From JAANXG01 sp963731035 (GTDB taxonomy: Bacteria; Pseudomonadota; Gammaproteobacteria; Arenicellales; JAANXG01), in the NCBI GenBank assembly GCA_963731035.1, contig CAVSUY010000022.1:1-64000 (forward strand): a DNA stretch of 64,000 nt, written 5' to 3'. Shown one piece after another: positions 23,365-32,294 of the stretch. How positions within the stretch are numbered: position 1 is the stretch's first letter; each line of letters opens with the position of its first letter. The notes beneath the pieces are model-generated. The model saw only the letters and a list, made by a program, of their open reading frames with translations. It ran no database searches and was not told where the DNA came from. The translations under genes and the position numbers were made by a program.

Positions 23365-24006
23365 TCAGGCGGTCTGCGTCAGGCACGCCCCCGTGCCGGC
23401 CAGACCGCAGTAGCCGCCGGGGTTCTTCTCCAGATACTGCTGATGGAAATCCTCGGCGTAGTAGAAGGCCGGGGCGTCCAGGATCTCGGTAGTAATGTCG
23501 CCGTAGCGCCGTTCCTTCAATGCCTGCTGGAACTCCTGTCGCGAAGCCTCGGCGGCGGCCCGTTGGGCATCGTTGTGCACGTAGATGGCGGAGCGGTACT
23601 GGGTACCCACGTCGTTGCCCTGGCGCATGCCCTGAGTGGGATCGTGGGACTCCCAGAACAGCTTGAGCAAGGTCTGGTAGCTGACCTGCGCGGGATCGTA
23701 GACTACCAGCACTACCTCGGTGTGCCCGGTCATGCCGCTGCAGACTTCTTTATAGGTCGGGTTGCGGGTGTAGCCGCCGGCGTAGCCCACGGCGGTGGTG
23801 TACACGCCCGGCAGCTTCCAGAACTCGCGCTCCGCGCCCCAGAAGCAGCCCATCCCGAACACCGCCTGCTCCATCCCGTCGGGGAACGGGCCCTTGAGGG
23901 GCGTGCCCAGCACGCAGTGCCGGTCCGGGACCGACATTTGCTCGTCGCGGCCCGGCAGGGCGTCAGTCTCGGCGGGGATGGATGTCTTCTTGTCGAACCA
24001 GTGCAT
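23365..24006 (-). CDS. msrA: Peptide methionine-(S)-S-oxide reductase MsrA, cytosolic type
   Basis: 213 residues. Repairs oxidised methionine (S epimer). Catalytic motif GMGCFWGAEREFW with the nucleophile Cys; GYAGGYTRNPTYKEVCSGMTGHTE and the resolving Cys near the C-terminus (GGYCGLAGTGACL). The N-terminal extension MHWFDKKTSIPAETDALPGR is characteristic of the longer E. coli-like MsrA. ATG 24006 is preferred to upstream in-frame ATGs at 24024 and 24057 because it begins that extension. No signal peptide, in contrast to the second MsrA at 28.1 kb. Confidence 0.93.
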   Translation of the reverse strand: MHWFDKKTSIPAETDALPGRDEQMSVPDRHCVLGTPLKGPFPDGMEQAVFGMGCFWGAEREFWKLPGVYTTAVGYAGGYTRNPTYKEVCSGMTGHTEVVLVVYDPAQVSYQTLLKLFWESHDPTQGMRQGNDVGTQYRSAIYVHNDAQRAAAEASRQEFQQALKERRYGDITTEILDAPAFYYAEDFHQQYLEKNPGGYCGLAGTGACLTQTA

Positions 24007-24113
24007 GAGGCCTCGTTTGATCATGGTCGGTGGTTGCCGTCGTCGAAAGTCTATCACCCGGTGTCACAAATTGATCCGCGGAAGCGGCCTGAAGTTCCCC
24101 TGCGGCCGGCGTG

Positions 24114-24317
24114 TCACCGGGCGGCCGCCTCCCCCTCCGCCGTCTTGTGGCGGTATTCCTCGGATTCCTTGAGAATCCGCTCGATGTCCACCAGGGCCAT
24201 CTCGCCGCTCTCCAGCAGCCCGGCATAGGTGAAATAGCCCGAGTGGTCGATGTCCCGCCCGAGCAGCTCGCGGTAGAGCCGGTTCAGCTCGTGGTAGTAG
24301 GGGCGGATTCCGGCCAC
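24114..24317 (-). CDS. Small DUF4214-like protein
   Basis: 67 residues from GTG 24317, 3 nt after the stop of the large fusion gene, so surely translated with it. YRELLGRDIDHSGYFTYAGLLESGEMALVDIERILKESEEYR resembles one DUF4214 unit; DIDHSGYF also resembles an EF-hand-like Ca2+ loop. DUF4214 modules often accompany glycosyltransferases or surface proteins. Probably a helper domain of the fusion enzyme encoded separately (inference). Confidence 0.6.
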   Translation of the reverse strand: MAGIRPYYHELNRLYRELLGRDIDHSGYFTYAGLLESGEMALVDIERILKESEEYRHKTAEGEAAAR

Positions 24318-24320
24318 GGC

Positions 24321-26891
24321 TCAGACCCCGCCCCTGCACGCCAGCGGCTTGCCGGAGCTGCGGCCGGTCCACTGCTCCCCCAGCAGCGCCATGATGGTGG
24401 GCACCACATCGAAGGTGCTGCGCCGTCCATAGTCGCCTGGCGCTATGCCGTCGGCGACAAGCCATGCCGCACCAAAGCCGCGGTGTCCGCCGGGCCGGCG
24501 CCACGGCGCCGGCCCGACGCGGCCGTAGTCCGGGTGATCGATCGCCACCGTGGGAGATTTCCAGCGCACTTTCAGATCGCAGTCGGTGGCGTCGAGGCGC
24601 AAAGGGTCCGGCCCGTCGTAGCGACGTACGTGGTCGACCACCGTCTCCCCGGTCTGGTGGTCGCGGCACTTCATCAGGGTGTCGACGAGGTGCTCGCAAA
24701 GCGCTCCGTACTGCTCTAGCGGCACCCTGCCCTGGCGCTCGCGCCCGCGCAGGTTGATCCGGATCCTGCCGTCGTAGAGTGACGGCAGGGCGAAGGCGTC
24801 CATCATGTGCCAGGCCGGCTGGTAGTGCGCCGCAGGCATGAAAGCCAGATTGCCGAGGTCGTTCGCGTCGGGTGCGGCAAACTGCTCCGGCAGCGTGATC
24901 TGCCGGTTCACCGTTTGTGACCAATCCGCGCCCGGCGCCAGCATCGCGGCAGGGTCCGCGCCATGCCAATCCGCACGCGGTTCGAACGCGGGGCATCCGA
25001 AGGCGCGGCGGAACATGAGCTCCGGCAACAACAGCATGCTGGAGACGTCGGAGCGATTGCCTCCCATGCCGTGCGGCGAGAACACCAGCAGGTCGACGCC
25101 CGGAAACTCCGCCCGGAGTTCGCCCAGCACACTGTCGGCTGCCCGGAACACCGCGCGTATGCCCTCGCCCGCGACGACCGCCGAGGGCGCCGCGTGCAGG
25201 GGATGCCCGCGATCGACACCGTGCCATAAGCCCTCCACCGCGGAATGGAATTCGCCCATGGTCACCATGGCCAGATCCCAACTGGTAAAGCGCTCGCTGA
25301 ACAGCCAACGGCAGATCTCGCCGCGGCGACGCACCGACTCGGCCAGTAGTCTGCCCATCTCGGCCGCGCGCTCGACGCTGGGCCACACGAAACCGTAGAT
25401 CCAGTCGCGTGCTGGATAGTCGCCGAAGCGGCCCGCGATTTCCCGTTCCAGGGACACCGGCTTGGAACGCCGCGGCGTTCCGGGATCATGCGCGCCCCAG
25501 CTTGTGAGGCCGGAGACGTTGCGGGTGCCGGCGAGATCGAAATACGGGACATCGAAGACCACGGTATGGGCCTCCAGGCCGTCGACGAAAGTACGCTCCC
25601 GGGTGCCGCGCTGGCGGGTGCGATAGGTGTCGACATCGAAATCGATGGCGGAGAAGCGGCCGTAATCCGCCGGCGCATACCCGGTGCTGAAGTGCTCCCA
25701 GGCCAGGCCGGTCAACAAGGCATCACCGTGGTCGAGCTCGAAACGCGCGCTGTCTTCGTGAAGTGCCTTGAATCCCGGCAACTCGCCCGCGGCGACCATC
25801 TCGTCGGCCAGCGAAGCGACAAAACCGTCCAGGCACACCACCAGCAGCGGCCGGGTCTTCTTCCTGCGCCGCGCCCGGTAGTGGCCGGGCACGACCTCCC
25901 AGGCCAGCCGGCGGCCGTCCTCGACGGCGCCCTGGTGCAGCTCCGCCAGCCACTGCGAGGGCGGTGTATCGACAGCCAGGTGCGCGCGCCGAGAACCAAA
26001 CAGCCGGTCCAGCGCGTCACCCGAGACCGCGGCGACGGCCGCGTCCGGGTCGCCGTCCACGTCCAGCAGCTCGTCCAGGAAGCCGTCGCCGAGACCGTGG
26101 TCGTAGAGCCAGCGGAGGGTCTGGCGTTCCGGTCCGATCCAATTCTCCACCCCGGCCGGCGGCAGCCACAGTCCGCAGGCGCCGTCCCCGGTGAGTCTGC
26201 GGAATATGCACTGCTCGTCGCCGCCGCGCAGCACCGTGCCGGGCTGTCGCCCGAGCCGGGGGTCGAAGCGCAGACGCTCGAAAGTGCCGGCGCGAAACGC
26301 CATGTTGGCACCGAAGGGCAAGAACGCCGCGCCCTCGCCCAGCTCCGCGAATTCCGCGCTGGGATCGATGTGGGCGAATACCTCCGGGAAAAGCCGGGCC
26401 GCGGTCCCGGTCCAGGGCGGAGGTTCGCCTTCGAACCGGGCGCGCACCGGACCGCCGAAAAACGAGAACTGCGGCCAGTACCGGAACGCGCGTTCGTACA
26501 CGGACAGCCAGTTGTCGGGCACGGCCACATCGTCGTCGGTCCACAGCGTGTGGCGATGGGGACCGATCCACTCGATAGCCCGGTTGCGGGCCCGGGCATG
26601 GCCGGGCTCGGGCTCGTGGAGCAGCGTGAGGGGCAGAGTCGCTTCGAATTCACGCACCACGCGCCGGGTAGCGTCGGCGTGAGCACCGCCATCGTCGTTG
26701 TTGTCCACAATCACGACTTCCCAGTTCAGGTCGCCCGGCACCTGCATCCCCGACAGGGACTGCAGCAGCCTGGCCAGTGGCCGCGGGCGGTCGCGGGTGC
26801 AGACCACGATCGAGATCATGGATGCGGTACCGGGGCCGGCATCGGGCACCACGAATTCCACCGGCTCGGTCGACGCCGCCGGGGCGGACAT
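24321..26891 (-). CDS. GT2 glycosyltransferase fused to an alkaline-phosphatase-superfamily phosphodiesterase
   Basis: 856 residues. N-terminal GT-A glycosyltransferase family 2: SIVVCTRDRPRPLARLL, acidic donor site LWTDDDVAVPDNWL, GGDEQCIFRRL. From about residue 350 a type I phosphodiesterase/nucleotide pyrophosphatase-like domain: LLVVCLDGFVASLADEM (first metal Asp), DALLTGLAWEHFSTG, LLVFSPHGMGGNR, GHRGFGAAWLVADG, STFDVVPTIMALLGEQW. The second domain resembles those acting on phospho-glycans or nucleotides. Start is uncertain: ATG 26891 is used, but in-frame starts exist at 26819, 26951 and 26987. The pairing in one chain is unusual to me. Confidence 0.75.
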   Translation of the reverse strand: MSAPAASTEPVEFVVPDAGPGTASMISIVVCTRDRPRPLARLLQSLSGMQVPGDLNWEVVIVDNNDDGGAHADATRRVVREFEATLPLTLLHEPEPGHARARNRAIEWIGPHRHTLWTDDDVAVPDNWLSVYERAFRYWPQFSFFGGPVRARFEGEPPPWTGTAARLFPEVFAHIDPSAEFAELGEGAAFLPFGANMAFRAGTFERLRFDPRLGRQPGTVLRGGDEQCIFRRLTGDGACGLWLPPAGVENWIGPERQTLRWLYDHGLGDGFLDELLDVDGDPDAAVAAVSGDALDRLFGSRRAHLAVDTPPSQWLAELHQGAVEDGRRLAWEVVPGHYRARRRKKTRPLLVVCLDGFVASLADEMVAAGELPGFKALHEDSARFELDHGDALLTGLAWEHFSTGYAPADYGRFSAIDFDVDTYRTRQRGTRERTFVDGLEAHTVVFDVPYFDLAGTRNVSGLTSWGAHDPGTPRRSKPVSLEREIAGRFGDYPARDWIYGFVWPSVERAAEMGRLLAESVRRRGEICRWLFSERFTSWDLAMVTMGEFHSAVEGLWHGVDRGHPLHAAPSAVVAGEGIRAVFRAADSVLGELRAEFPGVDLLVFSPHGMGGNRSDVSSMLLLPELMFRRAFGCPAFEPRADWHGADPAAMLAPGADWSQTVNRQITLPEQFAAPDANDLGNLAFMPAAHYQPAWHMMDAFALPSLYDGRIRINLRGRERQGRVPLEQYGALCEHLVDTLMKCRDHQTGETVVDHVRRYDGPDPLRLDATDCDLKVRWKSPTVAIDHPDYGRVGPAPWRRPGGHRGFGAAWLVADGIAPGDYGRRSTFDVVPTIMALLGEQWTGRSSGKPLACRGGV

Positions 26892-27026
26892 GGCACTGTT
26901 CGATCTGGAAGATGGTACCGACCGGGCGCCGGCACCGGCTCTATGACGCATCGAATCGACAGGACTCGTTTGTTGACCACCGATCAATTACCATCATTCA
27001 CTCCGAAAGATCAATCCGGGAAACCC

Positions 27027-27569
27027 ATGAAGTTCCTGAAACGCTTAATCCTGTTGTTACTCCTGCTGATCCTCATCCTGATCGGCATCGGCTACGAGCT
27101 GCCGGACACGGCCCACGTGGAGCGCAGCATTCGCATCGACGCACCGCCCGAGACCGTGTTCCCCTACGTCAGCGACTTCAGGAAGTTCAATGAGTGGTCG
27201 CCGTGGGCGCAGAAGGATCCCGACATGAAATACACTTTCGGCGGGCCTGAATCGGGTGTGGGGGCGACCATGACCTGGCACAGCAATGACCCGGACATCG
27301 GCAACGGCAGCAACCTGATCACCCAGAGCAAGCCGCCGCACCACGTAGCCAGCCGGCTGGAGCTCGGTGCAGAAGCGACCACGGCAACATCCTACTTCAA
27401 CATCACGCCCGTGAGCGGCGGCAGCAAAGTGACCTGGGGCTTCGATACCGAGTTCGGCAACAACCTGATCGCACGCTACTTCGGCCTGATGATGGACCGT
27501 TGGGTCGGCGGCGAGTACGACACGGGACTCCAGAACCTCAAGACCCTGGTGGAGAAGAAAGATGCCTGA
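27027..27569 (+). CDS. Membrane-anchored SRPBCC (polyketide cyclase-like) protein
   Basis: 180 residues: a single N-terminal hydrophobic anchor (LILLLLLLILILIGIGYEL) and a START-like SRPBCC domain (VERSIRIDAPPETVFPYVSDFRKFNEWSPW, VTWGFDTEFGNNLIARYFGL). These domains bind hydrophobic ligands; function unknown. ATG 27027 follows a CGGGAAA site and begins directly with the anchor. Its stop overlaps the next gene's start by 8 nt, so it forms an operon with the VOC protein. Confidence 0.85.
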   Translation: MKFLKRLILLLLLLILILIGIGYELPDTAHVERSIRIDAPPETVFPYVSDFRKFNEWSPWAQKDPDMKYTFGGPESGVGATMTWHSNDPDIGNGSNLITQSKPPHHVASRLELGAEATTATSYFNITPVSGGSKVTWGFDTEFGNNLIARYFGLMMDRWVGGEYDTGLQNLKTLVEKKDA

Positions 27570-28002
27570 GCTCGGACATGTGGTTTTTTACGTACGCGAT
27601 CTTCAGCGATCCGTGGATTTTTATCGCGACGCCGTCGGCCTGACGTTCAAGGGCAAAATCTTCGATGGACGTGCCGGCATGCTGACCGGCGGCCGCACCC
27701 ATCACGAGCTGCTGTTGATCGAAGTGGATGATGCGCCCGGTCCGATGCAGGGCCGCCGCATCGGCCTGTATCACACCGGCTGGAAGATCGGCGAGTCGCT
27801 GGACGAGCTGCGCGCCAAGAAAGCGCAGCTCGAGAAGCTCGGCTACGGCATCGACGGCCAGTCCGACCACACCGTGAGCCAGAGCTTGTACCTGCGCGAT
27901 CCCGACGGCAACGAGGTGGAGCTGTTCGTGGATGATCCAAGCTATGACTGGAAGAATCGCGAGGAGTGGATGGAGGCGCCGGTGTTGCCGCTGGAGTTGT
28001 GA
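27562..28002 (+). CDS. VOC-superfamily (glyoxalase-like) protein
   Basis: 146 residues. Two beta-alpha-beta-beta-beta modules: LGHVVFYVRDLQRSVDFYRDAVGLTF and GRRIGLYHTGWKIG...SLYLRDPDGNEVELFVDDP. Metal-ligand candidates are His near the start (GHVVFY), Glu in HHELLLIEV, His in GLYHTGW and Glu in NEVELF. Family members are dioxygenases, lyases or resistance proteins; the reaction cannot be assigned. Translationally coupled to the SRPBCC gene. Confidence 0.85.
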   Translation: MPELGHVVFYVRDLQRSVDFYRDAVGLTFKGKIFDGRAGMLTGGRTHHELLLIEVDDAPGPMQGRRIGLYHTGWKIGESLDELRAKKAQLEKLGYGIDGQSDHTVSQSLYLRDPDGNEVELFVDDPSYDWKNREEWMEAPVLPLEL

Positions 28003-28004
28003 GG

Positions 28005-28087
28005 AATCGCGGCTGAAGCCGCTCCTACAATCCGGGGTTCACCGTGGTGCCGATCCCGGGATCGCAGGAGCGGCTTCAGCCGCTATT
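28005..28087 (+). repeat. Inverted REP pair (BIME-like)
   Basis: ATCGCGGCTGAAGCCGCTCC at the left and GGAGCGGCTTCAGCCGCTAT at the right face each other over 40 nt. Located between the VOC gene and the second msrA. Confidence 0.8.
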
Positions 28088-28104
28088 GCCGAGGAACACG
28101 ACAT

Positions 28105-28716
28105 ATGAGAATACTGAAATCGCTCATCCCGGCCATCGCGCTGCTCGCGGCCTGGTCATGCGCCGGTCCCGCCTCCGCGTCGGACACGGGCCCCGCCATC
28201 GCCACCTTCGCCGGCGGATGCTTCTGGTGCATGGAGCCGCCTTTCGAAAAGCTGGATGGCGTCGTCTCCGTCACGTCCGGCTACACCGGCGGCCACACTG
28301 TGAACCCCACCTACGAAGAGGTCTCCGCCGGCGGCACCGGCCATGCCGAGTCGGTGGAGATCAAGTACGACCCCGCCAGGATCAGCTATCAACAGTTGCT
28401 GGACGTGTTCTGGGTGAACCACGACCCGACCACCAACACGGGCCAGTTCTGCGACCATGGCAACCAGTATCGCCCGGCGATTTTCTACCACGACGCCGAG
28501 CAGAAGCGTCTCGCCGAGGCGTCGAGGCAGAAGATCGAGGATACCCACCCGTTCCCGGTGCTGACCGAGATCACGCCGGCGACGGAGTTCTATCCCGCGG
28601 AGGAATATCACCAGGGCTACTACAAGAAGAATCCCCTCAGGTACAAATTTTATCGCTATACCTGCGGGCGCGACGCCCGCTTGAAGGAGCTGTGGGGCGA
28701 GGCGGCGGCCCACTAG
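28105..28716 (+). CDS. msrA: Exported peptide methionine sulfoxide reductase MsrA
   Basis: 203 residues with a signal peptide (MRILKSLIPAIALLAAWSCAG, likely cut near ASA) and the MsrA active site GGCFWCMEPPF. Downstream marks: GYTGGHTVNPTYEEVSAGGTGHAE and the end EEYHQGYYKKNPLRYKFYRYTCG. It lacks the N-terminal extension of the 23.4-kb MsrA and belongs to the shorter type. Export suggests repair of periplasmic or lipoprotein methionines. A CxxC-like second Cys (CFWC) is present, as in several short MsrA proteins. Confidence 0.9.
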   Translation: MRILKSLIPAIALLAAWSCAGPASASDTGPAIATFAGGCFWCMEPPFEKLDGVVSVTSGYTGGHTVNPTYEEVSAGGTGHAESVEIKYDPARISYQQLLDVFWVNHDPTTNTGQFCDHGNQYRPAIFYHDAEQKRLAEASRQKIEDTHPFPVLTEITPATEFYPAEEYHQGYYKKNPLRYKFYRYTCGRDARLKELWGEAAAH

Positions 28717-28747
28717 CACGGCGCGGGTATTGACCACGGTTCACGCC

Positions 28748-28882
28748 GGTCGCGGCTGCAGGCCGCTCCTGTAACCCGAAGGTCACCGTGGCACCAATTA
28801 CGGGGTTGCAGGAGCGGCTTTAGCCACGATGATCCGGGAACCGGTACCGATCGCGACTGAAGTCGCTCCTACGATCCGTGGT
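28748..28882 (+). repeat. Cluster of three REP units
   Basis: GCGGCTGCAGGCCGCTCCTG (about 28753), TGCAGGAGCGGCTTTAGCCA (inverted, about 28810) and GCGACTGAAGTCGCTCCTAC (about 28854) in the gap between the convergent msrA and ald genes. Confidence 0.7.
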
Positions 28883-28896
28883 TCAATGCGGGCGCG

Positions 28897-30015
28897 TCAG
28901 TCTTGCAGCGCCTCTCGCGGGTCGTAGTAGGTGTAGCCGAGATCGTCGGCGACTTCCCTGTAGACCACCTTGCCCTTGTAAACGTTCAAGCCGTTGAGTA
29001 GATGCGGATTGTCCAGCAGGGCCTGCTTGTAGCCCTTGTCGGCGATGTTCAACAAGTGCGGCAGGGTGACGTTGTTCAGCGCGTAAGTGGAGGTGAGCGG
29101 TACCCCGCCGGGCATGTTGGCCACGCAGTAGTGCACTACGTCGTGCACGACGTACGTGGGATGCGAATGAGTGGTCGCCCTGGAAGTCTCAAAGCAGCCT
29201 CCCTGGTCGATGGCGACGTCGACGATCACCGCGCCGGCTTTCATCTCCTTGACCATTTCCTCGGTCACGAGCTTGGGCGCCGCGGCCCCAGGGATGAGAA
29301 CGCCGCCGATGACGAGGTCCGCGTCCCGAACGTGCTGCTCGATGGCCTCGGTCGTGGAGAACACGGTGGTGGTGGTGCGGCCGAACTGCTGCCAGTGGGA
29401 CTCCAGCACCTCCGGATTGCGATCGATGACCCACACGTCCGCGCCCATGCCGACGGCGATGAAGGTCGCATGCTTGCCCACGACCCCCGCCCCGATGACC
29501 ACGACCTTGGCCGGATGCACGCCCGGCACGCCGCCGAGCAGCATGCCGAGACCACCGTGGGGATGCTCCAGGCAGTAGGCACCCGCCTGCACCGCCATGC
29601 GCCCGGCCACCTTGGACATGGGCGCGAGCAGCGGCAGGCCGCCGTAGGGAGAGGTCACGGTTTCGTAAGCAATACAGACTGCGCCGCTGTTCACCAGGTC
29701 CTTGGTCTGCTCGGGATCGGGCGCGAGGTGCAGGTAGGTATAAAGGATCTGGTTCTCGCGCAGCATGGCGCGCTCCACCGCCTGGGGCTCCTTGACCTTC
29801 ACGATCATGTCGGCCCGGGCAAAGATCTCCTCGGCGCTGTCGATGATCTGCGCCCCGGCGTTGCGATAGTCTTCGTCGCTGGATCGAATACCCTCGCCGG
29901 CGTTGGCCTGCACCAGCACCTCGTGGCCATGCGTCACGGCTTCGCGCACGCTCGAGGGTGCCATGCCTACGCGGTATTCGTTGTCTTTGATTTCCTTGGG
30001 TACGCCAATCAGCAT
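28897..30015 (-). CDS. ald: Alanine dehydrogenase
   Basis: 372 residues. NAD-dependent interconversion of L-alanine with pyruvate and ammonia. Seen: MLIGVPKEIKDNEYRVGM, catalytic Lys in VKVKEPQ, His in YTYLHLAPD, Rossmann loop VVVIGAGVVGKHATFIAVGMGADVWVIDRN, and VDVAIDQGGCFETSRATTHSHPTY. ATG 30015 matches the family start; the in-frame extension to 30108 does not. It is divergent from the omega-aminotransferase gene 440 bp away; together they could cycle pyruvate and alanine during amine use (inference). Confidence 0.95.
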   Translation of the reverse strand: MLIGVPKEIKDNEYRVGMAPSSVREAVTHGHEVLVQANAGEGIRSSDEDYRNAGAQIIDSAEEIFARADMIVKVKEPQAVERAMLRENQILYTYLHLAPDPEQTKDLVNSGAVCIAYETVTSPYGGLPLLAPMSKVAGRMAVQAGAYCLEHPHGGLGMLLGGVPGVHPAKVVVIGAGVVGKHATFIAVGMGADVWVIDRNPEVLESHWQQFGRTTTTVFSTTEAIEQHVRDADLVIGGVLIPGAAAPKLVTEEMVKEMKAGAVIVDVAIDQGGCFETSRATTHSHPTYVVHDVVHYCVANMPGGVPLTSTYALNNVTLPHLLNIADKGYKQALLDNPHLLNGLNVYKGKVVYREVADDLGYTYYDPREALQD

Positions 30016-30455
30016 GATTCGTCTCCGGGGCAATTGATAAAGGCCGGCGTGCTGCTTGCCGGCCTTCGGGTGAACATTTTCGGTATGCGCAATGTTAGGG
30101 CGTTGCACGCCCGTGTACCAGAGGCGGCGGGCGGCGGGGACCCGGTTGCGGGCCCGGCAACGACGTTTGTGTGCGTTTTATGTAGAAAGATCTTCTTGAG
30201 CCGGCTCGAGGCTCGATTCTTCCCGCAAACGACGCTCGCTTGTCCCCAAGACCGATGTCACGGCCGCAAGGGACCGGCTACGTCCCTTCCGTGGGGCCGG
30301 GCTTCGCGGTTGCCTCGGAAAGAGTTTCCAGCGGCGCACAAAGAATAGAAAAAAACGTCTGCCGCTCGACGGTGCCGGAATGTTCCGCCGGGCTGGAGCA
30401 CAGGCGCCTTCCTTTGTGTCAAAATGAGCCGAAGCCACAACGGCGTGTAAGACCC
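30016..30455. other. Divergent intergenic region, ald / aminotransferase
   Basis: 440 bp without a gene. I looked for a glycine-type riboswitch, LexA or FNR sites and found none convincing. Presumably it carries the two divergent promoters. Confidence 0.4.
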
Positions 30456-31766
30456 ATGAAACTCGACCAAGACAATATGTACAACTACTGGATGCCGTTC
30501 ACCGGCAACCGAGACTTCAAATCCGAGCCCAGGATCATGGTCCGGGGCGAAGGTGTTTACGTGTGGAACCAGAACGGGGACCGGGTGCTGGACGGCTCGT
30601 CGGGATTATTCTGCTGCGCCGCCGGCCACAGCCGGCGGGAGATCGCCGACGCCGTCTACGAGCAGATGAAAGAGCTCGCCTACGCACCGCCGTTCCAGGT
30701 CGCGCAGCCCAAGGCCTTCGAGCTGGCTCGCCGGGTGGCGGCGCTGACGCCGGCGGACCTGGACCACGTGTTCTTCGTGAACTCCGGCTCGGAGTCCGTG
30801 GACACGGCGATGAAGATCGCCTATGCGTATCACTATGCGCGCGGCGAGGGCCAGCGGATCCGCTTCGCCTCCCGGGAACGCGCCTACCACGGGGTCAACA
30901 TGGGCGGCGTTTCCTTGAGCGGCATGATTAAGAACCGTCAGGCCTTCGGTCCCGGCCTGCCGGGCGTTGCCCACATGCGGCACACCTGGCTGCCGGAGCA
31001 CCGGATGGTCAGGGGCCAGCCCGAAGCCGGCGCCGAGCTGGCGGACGACCTGGATCGCATCGCCATGAACTTCGGGCCCGATACCATTGCCGCCTGCGTG
31101 GTGGAACCCATCGCCGGCTCCACCGGGTGCCTGGTGCCGCCCAAGGGCTACCTGGAGCGGCTGCGGGAGATCTGCGACCGGCACGGCATACTGCTGATAT
31201 TTGACGAGGTGATCTGCGGCTTCGGGCGCACCGGCAAGCCTTTTGCTTCCGACAGCTTCGGTGTGGTGCCCGACATCATGACCATGGCCAAGGCGCTCAC
31301 CAATGCCGCCCAGCCCATGGGTGCGGTGGCAGTGAACAACAAGGTCCACGATGCCATCATGAACGCGGCCCCGGGCAAGTCCATCGAGCTGTTCCACGGC
31401 TATACCTACTCCGCCCACCCGGCGGCCTGCGCCGCGGGGCTCGCCACCCTGGACATCTATGAAAAAGAGAAGCTGTTCGACAAGGCGGCCGGGCTGTCGG
31501 GGTACTTCCTGGATTCGATCTTCGCCCTGCAGGAGCTGCCGGTGGTCAACGACATCCGCGGCTACGGTCTGATCGCGGCCTTCGAGTTGAAACCTGGCGA
31601 CGCTCCCGGCGCCCGCGGCTTGGAGGTGCAAAAGCGACTGTTCAAGGCCGGCCTGCACGTCAAGTTCACCGGCGACACCGGCATCCCCGCTCCACCGTTC
31701 GTGAGCGAGAAAGGGCATATCGACGAGATGTGCGGGATTCTGCGCGAGGTGCTGGGGGAGTATTGA
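30456..31766 (+). CDS. Class III aminotransferase, beta-alanine/omega-amino acid:pyruvate type
   Basis: 436 residues. PLP enzyme transferring an omega-amino group to pyruvate. Seen: YWMPFTGNRDFK at the N-terminus as in omega-amino acid:pyruvate aminotransferases, VFFVNSGSESVDTAMKIA, YHGVN, the Asp site LLIFDEVICGFGRTG, and the PLP Lys in MTMAKALTNAAQPMGAV. ATG 30456 starts MKLDQDNMYNYWMPF; the longer frame upstream is not family-like. It is divergent from alanine dehydrogenase, which would process the alanine it forms. Confidence 0.9.
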   Translation: MKLDQDNMYNYWMPFTGNRDFKSEPRIMVRGEGVYVWNQNGDRVLDGSSGLFCCAAGHSRREIADAVYEQMKELAYAPPFQVAQPKAFELARRVAALTPADLDHVFFVNSGSESVDTAMKIAYAYHYARGEGQRIRFASRERAYHGVNMGGVSLSGMIKNRQAFGPGLPGVAHMRHTWLPEHRMVRGQPEAGAELADDLDRIAMNFGPDTIAACVVEPIAGSTGCLVPPKGYLERLREICDRHGILLIFDEVICGFGRTGKPFASDSFGVVPDIMTMAKALTNAAQPMGAVAVNNKVHDAIMNAAPGKSIELFHGYTYSAHPAACAAGLATLDIYEKEKLFDKAAGLSGYFLDSIFALQELPVVNDIRGYGLIAAFELKPGDAPGARGLEVQKRLFKAGLHVKFTGDTGIPAPPFVSEKGHIDEMCGILREVLGEY

Positions 31767-31789
31767 GGCTCCGGAGGGAGCCAAACGTC

Positions 31790-31925
31790 AATCGCGGCTG
31801 GCGGCAATTGCTCCCGGCAATATGCCGCACTTCCTCCGTCCGTGGAGGTCGAAGCCGCTCCTGCAATCCCGGGCCAATCGCGGTGCTGATCCCTGGATCG
31901 TAGGAGCGGCTTTAGCCGCGATTCC
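31790..31925 (+). repeat. REP cluster
   Basis: Contains an ATCGCGGCTGG half, GTCGAAGCCGCTCCTGCAAT and GTAGGAGCGGCTTTAGCCGC in alternating orientation between the aminotransferase and the DUF1127 gene. Confidence 0.65.
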
Positions 31926-31928
31926 TCC

Positions 31929-32153
31929 TTACTCACGCCAGAACGGTTTCCGATACTCCCGATACGCGTCGAGCCGGCTGATCCCAATGTCTTTCAGGAG
32001 GTGCTCCGGCATCTCCAGCAGCTCCCGGCGCTCGACGGCGCGCTTGTGCCACTCGGACAGGCGGTCCATGGCACGAAGAACCCGTTCGAACAGGGAAACC
32101 CGCACGGTGGGCCGGTCGCACAGATCGTCAAAGCAGATATCAGTCGTGGTCAT
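31929..32153 (-). CDS. DUF1127 small basic protein
   Basis: 74 residues ending in the DUF1127 signature ERRELLEMPEHLLKDIGISR. Short DUF1127 proteins have been linked to RNA or phosphate/carbon adaptation in alphaproteobacteria; here the role is unknown. The gene is divergent from a LysR regulator, the usual position of a LysR target. Confidence 0.85.
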   Translation of the reverse strand: MTTTDICFDDLCDRPTVRVSLFERVLRAMDRLSEWHKRAVERRELLEMPEHLLKDIGISRLDAYREYRKPFWRE

Positions 32154-32263
32154 GGCTTATCTCCATTAGTATTTGCAATAGTGGCATGGGCGGTATTGCC
32201 CTGCTGAGATGCGTTATATGCCTTGTATTCAGGCTTCACAAACCATATATTTTGCGTTGATTC

Positions 32264-32278
32264 ATTAGTACAACTAAT
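32264..32278. promoter_or_regulatory. Palindrome in the DUF1127/LysR divergent region
   Basis: ATTAGTACAACTAAT is an exact 6-3-6 inverted repeat between the divergent genes, about 110 bp from the DUF1127 start and 17 bp from the LysR GTG start. It fits a LysR-type T-N11-A site in size and place. Confidence 0.5.
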
Positions 32279-32294
32279 ACTACCGCGACCACCT

